A stretch of DNA of 64,000 nucleotides from Streptomyces sp. DSM 15324. GTDB taxonomy: Bacteria > Actinomycetota > Actinomycetes > Streptomycetales > Streptomycetaceae. The notes beneath the pieces were generated by a model. It was not told the DNA's origin. It was given only the letters and a program-made list of their open reading frames with translations, and searched no databases. The DNA lies in contig NZ_KQ949034.1 in assembly GCF_001514285.1 (NCBI RefSeq), positions 108,540-172,539 on the forward strand, given 5' to 3'. Of the stretch, positions 7,586-14,401 are shown one piece after another (within the stretch, counting starts at the first letter, position 1; each line of letters opens with the position of its first letter). The position numbers were made by a program, and so were the translations under genes.

Positions 7586-9961
7586 ATGGCGCTCGGCACG
7601 GTGCTGTTCGCACTGCGGGAGGACCCGCTCGGCGGTGGGGTGGGCGCCGAGCAGTTGCGGCGGATCGGTAAGGAGCTGGAGAACCGGGGCCTGGAGCTGC
7701 GGCGGGCCGGTGACGCCCGTGACGCCACGGCGCTCCTTCAGACGGAGGCCGGTGTCGCGGCCGCGGTGGTGGCCTGGGACCTGCCTTCCCGAACCACCTC
7801 CGGGCACGGCGAGCACGCGGGAGCGACGGCCGGGGGTGTGGAGGTGCCGACGGGCGGGGCGGAGGTCCTGGACAGGCTCCGGCGTCGTTTCAAGGACCTG
7901 CCCGTCTTCCTGCTGATGACCGACGGCTCCGACCACGAGCTCGAGCACCTGCCGCTGTGGGTGTCGGAGACGGTCGTCGGCTTCATCTGGCCGCTGGAGG
8001 ACACTCCCGCCTTCATCGCCGGCCGCGTCGCGGCCGCCGCCCGCTCCTACCTGGCGGACGTCCTGCCGCCGTTCTTCCGCGCCCTGAAACGGTTCGAGGA
8101 CGCGCACGAGTACTCCTGGCACACGCCCGCCCACTCCGGCGGGGTCGCGTTCCTGAAATCACCGGCCGGCCGAGCGTTCTTCGACTACTACGGCGAGCGC
8201 GTCTTCCGCACCGACCTGTCGATCTCCGTCGGGGAGCTCGGCTCGCTCTACGAGCACAGCGGGCCGATCGGCGAGGCCGAACGCAACGCCGCCCGGGTCT
8301 TCGGCGCCGAGCGCACCTACTTCGTTCTGCACGGCGACTCCACCTGCAACCGCATGGTCGGCCACTACAGCGTCACGGCCGACGAGATCGCCCTGGTCGA
8401 CCGCAACTGCCACAAGTCGGTCCTGCACGGCCTGGTCGTCTCCGGCGCCCGGCCCGTCTACCTGGTGCCGACCCGCAACGGATACGGCCTCGCCGGACCC
8501 CTCCCGCCCGCCACCACCGCCCCGGCCGCGATCGCCGCCCGTATCGCCGCCAACCCCCTCACCGCCGGCGCCGTCTCACCCGACGCCCAGTACGCGGTCG
8601 TCACCAACTCCACGTACGACGGCCTGTGCTACGACACCGTGGTCACCGCCCGAACGCTCGCCCCCAGCACCCCGCGCCTCCACTTCGACGAGGCATGGTT
8701 CGCCTACGCCCGCTTCCACCCCCTCTACCGGGGGCGCTACGGCATGGCCGTGACCGCGGATACGCTCCCGGGCGACGACCGGCCCACCGTCTTCGCCACC
8801 CACTCCACGCACAAACTCCTCGCCGCGCTGTCCCAGTGCGCCATGGTCCACGTCCGCTCCGCGCCGCGTGCGCCGGTGGAACACGACCGCTTCAACGAGG
8901 CGTTCATGATGCACGGCACCACCTCCGCGTTCTATCCGGGGATCGCCTCCCTCGACGTGGCCACCGCGATGATGGACGGCCCCCAGGGCCGGTGGTTGAT
9001 CGACGAGGCCGTCACGGAGGCGATCCGCTTCCGGCAGGCAGTCGTCCGCACCGGCCGCCGTATCACCGCCGCCGCGGACCGCCCGGACTGGTTCTTCGGC
9101 GTCTGGCAGCCCGACCACGTCACCGACCCCGCGACCGGCGCCCGCATCCCCCTCGCCGACGCTCCCGCTGCCCTCCTGGCCGGCGACCCCGCCTGCTGGC
9201 AGCTCGAACCCGGCGCGGCCTGGCACGGCTTCGACGGTCTCACCGACGGCCACTGCCTCCTCGATCCGGTCAAGGTCACCCTCACCTGCCCCGGCGTCAC
9301 CGCCTCCGGCCGGACCCAGCCCTGGGGCATCCCCGCCCGCGTCCTGACCGAGTACCTCGCCACCCGCGGCATCGTCGTGGAGAAGACCGACAGCTACACC
9401 ACCCTCATCCTGTTCTCCATGGGCATCACCAAGGGCAAGTGGGGAACGCTCATGGACGCCCTGATGGACTTCAAGGCCCTCTACGACACCGACGCTCCCC
9501 TCGACCGGGTCCTGCCCGCCCTCGTCGCACGCCACCGGTCCCGCTACCGCGACACCACCCTGCCCGAGCTGTGCGCCCAGATGCACGAGCACCTGGCCCA
9601 CGGCGCCTTCATCACCGCCCTCGACGAGGCCTTCCACGACCTGCCCACCCCGGTCCACCCGCCGCGCCACTGCTACCAGCAGCTCATCCGCGGCCGCACC
9701 GAACGCGTCCGCCTGGCCGACGCGGCCGGCCGGATCGCGGCGGCCATGGTCACCGTCACCCCGCCCGGAATCCCCGTCCTGATGCCCGGCGAATCCCTCG
9801 GCGCCCCCGACGGCCCCATCCTGCGCTATCTCACCGCACTCGAAGCCTTCGACCGCGCCTTCCCCGGCTTCGGCAGCGAGGCGCACGGCGTCACCACCGA
9901 CCCCGACACCGGCGACCACCTCGTCGAATGCCTCCGCACACCGCTTCCAGAACCCCGCTGA
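7586..9961 (+). CDS. Orn/Lys/Arg decarboxylase family PLP enzyme
   Basis: This 791-residue fold-type I PLP enzyme resembles bacterial basic amino-acid decarboxylases. It has an N-terminal receiver-like wing domain (~1-150), then the PLP domain beginning HTPAHSGG, with LHGDSTCN, HFDEAWFAYARF and the Schiff-base lysine in ATHSTHKLL (about K410). A C-terminal domain reaches the stop. It would convert a basic amino acid to a polyamine precursor or diamine; substrate cannot be assigned by eye. ATG 7586 follows GGGGGAC. An in-frame upstream extension to 7352 lacks a ribosome site. The gene stands alone, followed by 266 bp without a clear gene and then ABC remnants. Confidence 0.85.
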   Translation: MALGTVLFALREDPLGGGVGAEQLRRIGKELENRGLELRRAGDARDATALLQTEAGVAAAVVAWDLPSRTTSGHGEHAGATAGGVEVPTGGAEVLDRLRRRFKDLPVFLLMTDGSDHELEHLPLWVSETVVGFIWPLEDTPAFIAGRVAAAARSYLADVLPPFFRALKRFEDAHEYSWHTPAHSGGVAFLKSPAGRAFFDYYGERVFRTDLSISVGELGSLYEHSGPIGEAERNAARVFGAERTYFVLHGDSTCNRMVGHYSVTADEIALVDRNCHKSVLHGLVVSGARPVYLVPTRNGYGLAGPLPPATTAPAAIAARIAANPLTAGAVSPDAQYAVVTNSTYDGLCYDTVVTARTLAPSTPRLHFDEAWFAYARFHPLYRGRYGMAVTADTLPGDDRPTVFATHSTHKLLAALSQCAMVHVRSAPRAPVEHDRFNEAFMMHGTTSAFYPGIASLDVATAMMDGPQGRWLIDEAVTEAIRFRQAVVRTGRRITAAADRPDWFFGVWQPDHVTDPATGARIPLADAPAALLAGDPACWQLEPGAAWHGFDGLTDGHCLLDPVKVTLTCPGVTASGRTQPWGIPARVLTEYLATRGIVVEKTDSYTTLILFSMGITKGKWGTLMDALMDFKALYDTDAPLDRVLPALVARHRSRYRDTTLPELCAQMHEHLAHGAFITALDEAFHDLPTPVHPPRHCYQQLIRGRTERVRLADAAGRIAAAMVTVTPPGIPVLMPGESLGAPDGPILRYLTALEAFDRAFPGFGSEAHGVTTDPDTGDHLVECLRTPLPEPR

Positions 9962-10227
9962 CACGGCACGGGTGTCGCCTGATCGGCGCCCGAAGTCCGC
10001 GCTGTGCGACCGATGTGACCCGCTGACCGCACTGGAGGCGAGCGCCGACGGGTGACCGACACCGGCGGCACGGTGGTCGACGTAGCCGCGGTGGAGCGGG
10101 CCGTCACCTACCTGCCGGCCAGGAGAGCCGGGTACGGCGTCGCCGGGCCGCCCCCGGCACACCCCGGCACACCCCCGGCACACCGGACGCACAGACCACG
10201 GTCCACGGACCAGGACGGGGGACACCG

Positions 10228-10409
10228 ATGACGACTGTTCATGCGTCGCTCGACGGACGGGGCGGTGCACCGCCGCAGAGCGACACGGTCATCGACGTAC
10301 GCGAGTTATGCATGGGCTATCGCAGCCAGGACGTACTGAAGGGGGTCGGCTTCACGGCCCGGCGGGGTGAGGTGCTTGTCCTGCTCGGCCCGAACGGCGC
10401 CGGCAAGAT
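10228..10409 (+). pseudogene. ABC transporter ATPase, truncated at Walker A
   Basis: ATG 10228 with an upstream GGGGGAC box starts a normal ABC ATPase N terminus (TVIDVRELCMGYRSQDVLKGV). It reaches LLGPNGAGK and then breaks: the next base begins sequence from the end of a membrane permease in another frame. Signature and Walker B motifs are absent, so the product cannot be an ATPase. It contains a TTA codon (10306-10308). The junction at about 10408-10410 looks like an internal deletion of an ATPase-permease operon. Confidence 0.85.
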
Positions 10410-10550
10410 CTGGAGACGGCGGGGGTGCTGGCCCTCTGGGCGGTCGCCGGACTGGTGCTTGCCCCCTCCGTCCTGCGCAGGATGGCCCGCCGGGAGTCCG
10501 GTTCGGCGATGGCGGAACGGCGCCGGAGGGCAATGCAGCGGGTCGGCTGA
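10410..10550 (+). pseudogene. C-terminal tail of an ABC-2-type permease
   Basis: Starting at CTG 10410, 46 codons read LETAGVLALWAVAGLVLAP and then a charged tail ending QRVG before TGA. This is one transmembrane helix plus a basic tail, as at the end of drug-exporter permeases normally encoded downstream of the ATPase. It is out of frame with the ATPase fragment that precedes it. Confidence 0.7.
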
Positions 10551-10570
10551 AGCAGTTGCCGCGTCAGGTA

Positions 10571-10941
10571 CTCGGGCCCGGCGGAAGGTGCCGCGGACGC
10601 TGACCGCCTCGCACCGGGCGTCCGGGCCGCCGATCCGCGAGGCGCAGTGCACCACGGCGTCGGCGCCGTCGCGCAGGCCGTGCCGCGCAGGCCGTGCAGC
10701 GAGGCCGGGTCGGTCGGGTCGACGGGGACGGCCGTCGCGCCGTTGCGCGCCGCTGCGCGCTGGGCGCTCCGTTGCGCGCCGGGGGCACACCTCCCCGCGA
10801 TGGGCCGTCAGCCGCCTTGAGGCCGCAGCGTGACGCCGCAGCGTGCGGCCGCGGCGTTCGGCCTCGCGGACGACGTGCGGGCCGGTGAATCCGACCGGCT
10901 CCGGTGATCAGGACGGCGGTGGACAGGGTCCGCTTCCTCAC
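10571..10941 (-). pseudogene. Frameshifted, internally deleted copy of the epimerase-like gene
   Basis: Read leftward from GTG 10941, this stretch is clearly related to 5811-6190. It shares VRKRT/VRNRT starts, GTGATCACCGGAGCCGG-like sequence, CGTCGTCCGCGAGGCCGAA, GGTGCACTGCGCCTCG and ATCGGCGGCCCGGACGC. Small local duplications (CACGCTGCGGC-type and GGCCTGCGC) shift the frame. The segment between GAGGCGGTCA and GGCACCTTCCGCC is shortened, and homology stops there. It is a decayed paralogue or failed duplication. Confidence 0.85.
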
Positions 10942-11021
10942 GGGGAGACCCGCTCGGAAGGAGCGCACGGTCGAAGGACGCGATCCGCAGGCCCGGCGGG
11001 CAGGCCTGCGGATCGCGCGGG

Positions 11022-11858
11022 TCACTTCGCCAGGAAGGCGAGGAGCGCGGCGTTGACCTCCTCCGCGTGGGTCCACAGCAGTCCGTGCGGGGCGCCCTCG
11101 ATCTCCACGTAGTCCGCGGACGGCAGGGCCTTGTGGAAGCGCCGTGCCGTGCCCTCGACGGGCAGGATGCGGTCGCCCGTGCCGTGCAGGATCAGCGCGG
11201 GCACGTCGACGGCCGGGATGTCGGCACGGAAGTCGGTGTACCAGGTCGACGGCGCGGCGGCGGCGGCGAAGAAGCCGCCGCCCGCGGCGACGTCCCAGCT
11301 ACGGCGGACGGCCTCCTCGCTGATCCGGCTGCCGAGGTTCTCGTCCAGGTTGTAGAAGTCCTGGTAGAAGGCGGTGTAGTAGGCGTAGCGGTCCGCCTTG
11401 ACGGCCGCGACGACGCCGTCGAAGAACTCCTTCGGGGCGACTCCGTCCGGGTTGTCGTCGCTCTTGAGCAGGCACGGTTCCAGCGACGCGAGGAAGGCGA
11501 CCTTGGCGACCCGGGCGGTGCCGTAGCGGGACACGTACCGGGCGACCTCGCCGGTGCCCATCGAGAAGCCGACCAGGACGGCGTCGGTCAGGTCGAGGGT
11601 CTTCATCACCGTGTCGAGGTCGGCGGCGAAGGTGTCGTAGTCGTAGCCGGTCGTGGGCTGGCTGGACTGTCCGAAGCCGCGGCGGTCATAGGTGATCACG
11701 CGGTAGCCGGCGTCGAGCAGCACGGCGCTCTGCCGCTCCCAGGAGTGGCCGTCGAGCGGGAAGCCGTGGATGAGGACGACCGGCTGCCCGGTTCCGTGGT
11801 CCTCGTAGTAGAGGTCGATGGTGGTGGAGTTCTCCTGGCCCACTGTGATGTACGGCAA
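11022..11858 (-). CDS. Non-heme haloperoxidase-like alpha/beta hydrolase
   Basis: This 278-residue protein starts at TTG 11858, preceded by AAGGAG with eight-base spacing. That gives the N terminus LPYITVGQENSTTIDLYYED, as in bacterial cofactor-free chloroperoxidases. Motifs are the oxyanion-hole HGFPLDGHSW, nucleophile elbow GFSMG (Ser about 99), acid in HGTGDRILP and catalytic His in GAPHGLLWTH near the end. Family members perhydrolyse acetate or propionate and halogenate in vitro; the natural role is usually an esterase or lactonase. No signal peptide is seen. It is an intact gene inside a decayed neighbourhood, with remnants on both sides. A longer ATG start at 11894 has no good ribosome site. 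Confidence 0.88.
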   Translation of the reverse strand: MPYITVGQENSTTIDLYYEDHGTGQPVVLIHGFPLDGHSWERQSAVLLDAGYRVITYDRRGFGQSSQPTTGYDYDTFAADLDTVMKTLDLTDAVLVGFSMGTGEVARYVSRYGTARVAKVAFLASLEPCLLKSDDNPDGVAPKEFFDGVVAAVKADRYAYYTAFYQDFYNLDENLGSRISEEAVRRSWDVAAGGGFFAAAAAPSTWYTDFRADIPAVDVPALILHGTGDRILPVEGTARRFHKALPSADYVEIEGAPHGLLWTHAEEVNAALLAFLAK

Positions 11859-11959
11859 CGTCTCGTCTCCTTCGTCCGAAGCGACTGGCCGCACTGCACG
11901 GACGGCATCGGCACACAGGCGGCCGTCGTCCGGCCGTTCGCGGCAGGGATGGCCTCACG

Positions 11960-12360
11960 CTAGGGCGCGCGTCGCGAGGCCGGTTGCCCTCCAGCGCACC
12001 ACTTCTGGCCTGGAAGTGCCCTGCTGGAAGTGCCCTGCCGGAGGGCGAGGCCGGCGCCCTCGTACAGGGCGAGGCGGCCGAGTTCGCGCCGCGACCAGCC
12101 GGTGGCGCCGAGTACGGCGAGGTCGGCGGCCCGCTCCCGCTGGGAGAGAACCAGGACGTCCACGGCGCCGGCCGCGCCGAGCAGCAGCGACAGCGCCACG
12201 CTGACGTAGTCGGCGGTACGGGCCTGGGCGACGACGGCGAGCACGGTGCGGCCGGGGGCGCGCAGCAGGTTGCGCAGCGCGAGGCCGACGACCGAGCGGA
12301 CGGCGACCGCCCGGCGGACACCGGTGACCGGGGGTGTCACCGCGTCCAGCGGCTGCACCC
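11960..12360 (-). pseudogene. Fragment of an FtsX/MacB-type ABC permease
   Basis: About 130 codons read through the end of one FtsX repeat (IRVQPLDAV) into a second repeat (GLALRNLLRAPGRTVLAVVAQ). A transmembrane stretch LSLLLGAAGAVDVLVLSQRE and the cytoplasmic LAVLGATGWSRREL follow. The N-terminal 500 or so residues are missing, the upstream part is frameshifted near 12370, and the C terminus ends in unrelated sequence. It is a remnant of a macrolide-exporter-type permease. Confidence 0.75.
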
Positions 12361-12578
12361 GGATCGCGCGCGGCGGGCAGCACGCCCGCGGTCAGCGAGC
12401 TTTCTCGATCCTTTCCGGTCCTTCCGTTCCCAGCGTTCCCCCTGGTTCCCCGTCAGGCCCCGCGAAGAGTCGTCGTGACAGCCGTCGGCAGCACATTCGC
12501 TGATGGGGGCGCGGAATACGAACCTTGGAGCGAGGCACGTCCAATGAGGCAAGCCAGACGCCGGACCGTGGGTGGTTG

Positions 12579-13442
12579 TCAGCCGAAGCGTCCGTTGACG
12601 TAGTCCGCCGTGCGCTGATCCTGTGGGCTGTTGAACATGGCGTCGGTCGGACCGTACTCGACGATGCCGCCCGGGACGCCCTGCTCGGCGAGGAAGAAGG
12701 CGCACTGGTCGGAGACGCGCGCGGCCTGCTGCATGTTGTGGGTCACGATGACGACGGTGACCTCCTGCGACAGGCTGTGGATCGTCTCCTCCACGCGGCG
12801 CGTGGACGTCGGGTCCAGCGCCGAGCACGGCTCGTCCATCAGCAGCACGCGCGGGCGTACGGCGAGGGCCCGGGCTATGCACAGACGCTGCTGCTGGCCG
12901 CCGGACAGGGCGCCGCCCGGCCGGCGCAGCCGGTCCCGCACCTCCTGCCACAGGCCGGCGCGGGTCAGGCACTCCTCGACCAGGGTGTCCTTGGTGGAAC
13001 GGCCGGCCTTGACTCCGGTCAGCCTGAGCCCCGCCACCACGTTGTCGTAGATCGACATCGCCGGGAAGGGGTTGGGCTTCTGGAACACCATGCCGATGTC
13101 CCGCCGCGCCTGGGTGAGTCTGCGCCCGGGCGCGTACAGGTCGGTGCCGTCCAGCAGTACCTCGCCGGCGAAGGCCGCGCCACCCACCAGCTCGTGCATG
13201 CGGTTGAGGGTGCGCAGGAAGGTGGACTTCCCACAGCCGGACGGACCGATCAGGGCCGTGACCCGGCCGGCGGGCATGGTCAGGGAGACCCGGTCGAGCA
13301 CCTTGTGGCTGCCGAACCAGGCGGACACGCCGCGGGCGTCCAGCTCGGCGGGACCGGGACCCGCACCCTGGTCCTCCACGACGGCCAGGGGCCTGGTCTC
13401 TTCGGTCTCTGCGACTGCTTCGGGGGTGGCGGTGTCGGTCAT
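12579..13442 (-). CDS. PstB-like ABC transporter ATPase
   Basis: This 287-residue ATPase shows Walker A GPSGCGKST, the PstB-type TLNRMHEL, Q-loop FQKPNPFP, signature LSGGQQQRL, Walker B VLLMDEPCSALDP and H-loop VTHNMQQA. These mark the phosphate-type branch of ABC ATPases. GAGG lies eight bases before ATG 13442. It carries an extra acidic N-terminal stretch of about 30 residues. It is the last gene of the leftward operon and presumably energises the PstC/PstA pair at 18.7-21.0 kb, although four genes separate them. No phoU gene adjoins it. Confidence 0.9.
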   Translation of the reverse strand: MTDTATPEAVAETEETRPLAVVEDQGAGPGPAELDARGVSAWFGSHKVLDRVSLTMPAGRVTALIGPSGCGKSTFLRTLNRMHELVGGAAFAGEVLLDGTDLYAPGRRLTQARRDIGMVFQKPNPFPAMSIYDNVVAGLRLTGVKAGRSTKDTLVEECLTRAGLWQEVRDRLRRPGGALSGGQQQRLCIARALAVRPRVLLMDEPCSALDPTSTRRVEETIHSLSQEVTVVIVTHNMQQAARVSDQCAFFLAEQGVPGGIVEYGPTDAMFNSPQDQRTADYVNGRFG

Positions 13443-13471
13443 CTGGGAAACCTCGGTCCTGGGCGGGGCGG

Positions 13472-14401
13472 TCAGAGCAGATTGGGGAGGAGGCGGGTGA
13501 TCTGTTCCGCCAGTTGCAGGCCTACGGCGCCGAGCAGCCCGGTGAACACGATCCAGGTCTGTCGGCGTCCCCAGCGGAACCAGGCCCAGACCGCGGCCAC
13601 GGAGGCGGCGGCCAGCGCCTGGAGCCAGAGCACCAGCTCCCACCAGACGACGGAGCCGCCGCGCAGCGGGAGTTCGCTCGACGGGAGGGAGTCCGGGGCG
13701 ATCCTCAGCGCCGGGGTGTCGGCTGCCTTGCCGACCAGGTCGGCGTCGAGACGCAGCACGCCCTTCGGCAGATACGAGGGCCCGGTCGCGGTCATCAGCA
13801 CGACACGGCCCTTGCCGGACGCGGGCGCGGCAGGGGCGCGCTCGCCCGCGCGCCGCAGGTCCAGGACCCGGAAGGTGAAGCGTCCCTGGCCCGTCGTGAT
13901 CCGGAAGGCGGTACCGGGGGTCAGGTCCTCCAGGTGCCCGAACGGTCCGCCGTAGGCAGCGGCCCGGCCCATGATCACGCTGGTCCCGGCCTGGCCGGGC
14001 AGCAGCGTGTCCCGGCGGTGGCCGGGTCCCTTGGCCAGTACGTCGGAGTCGGTGCCCTCGAAGACCACCTCGCGGACGTGCAGCTTCGGGATCTCCAGCA
14101 GCATCAGCGGGGTGCCCGGGGTGAGCAGCCGCCCGGCCTGGTCGCTCTGGGAGACGGCCACGGTTCCGGCGGCCAGCTCGCCGCGCAGCCTGTCGAAGCC
14201 GGCCGCCTGGGCGGCGCGGTGCTGCAACGGGCTGAGCAGGACCATCTGGGCGCAGATGCCGAGCAGCAGCACGCTCACCGTGAGCAGCGCGCCGCCCACG
14301 GCGTAGGGCTTAGCCGAGCCGCGCTTCCTTGCCTTGGCCGGCTTGGCCGACTTGGCCCCGGCCGACTTGGCCGTTCCGGTCGTCTCGATCGTGGCGGTCA
14401 C
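13472..14401 (-). CDS. Membrane sortase-fold protein lacking catalytic His and Cys
   Basis: This 309-residue protein starts at GTG 14401 behind GGAGG and overlaps the upstream stop as GTGA. It has a Lys/Ala-rich cytoplasmic N terminus, one transmembrane helix (~33-58), a sortase-like domain (~95-225) and two C-terminal hydrophobic helices (~243-298). The sortase signature is recognisable in LEIPKLHV, GHRRDTLLPGQAGTSVI and YGGPFGHLEDLTPG. The residue aligned with the catalytic His is Arg (MGR146AAAYGG, normally GHR). The TLxTC cysteine position reads MTA205TG; an Arg (217) is kept. It is therefore unlikely to be a transpeptidase and may be a scaffold for its operon partners. The fold assignment rests on motif spacing only. 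Confidence 0.7.
   Translation of the reverse strand: MTATIETTGTAKSAGAKSAKPAKARKRGSAKPYAVGGALLTVSVLLLGICAQMVLLSPLQHRAAQAAGFDRLRGELAAGTVAVSQSDQAGRLLTPGTPLMLLEIPKLHVREVVFEGTDSDVLAKGPGHRRDTLLPGQAGTSVIMGRAAAYGGPFGHLEDLTPGTAFRITTGQGRFTFRVLDLRRAGERAPAAPASGKGRVVLMTATGPSYLPKGVLRLDADLVGKAADTPALRIAPDSLPSSELPLRGGSVVWWELVLWLQALAAASVAAVWAWFRWGRRQTWIVFTGLLGAVGLQLAEQITRLLPNLL

Noticed and set aside
9962..10227. Small gene from GTG near 10052
   Set aside because: It gives about 55 codons ending in Pro/Ala/His repeats with no motif; probably more of the decayed region.
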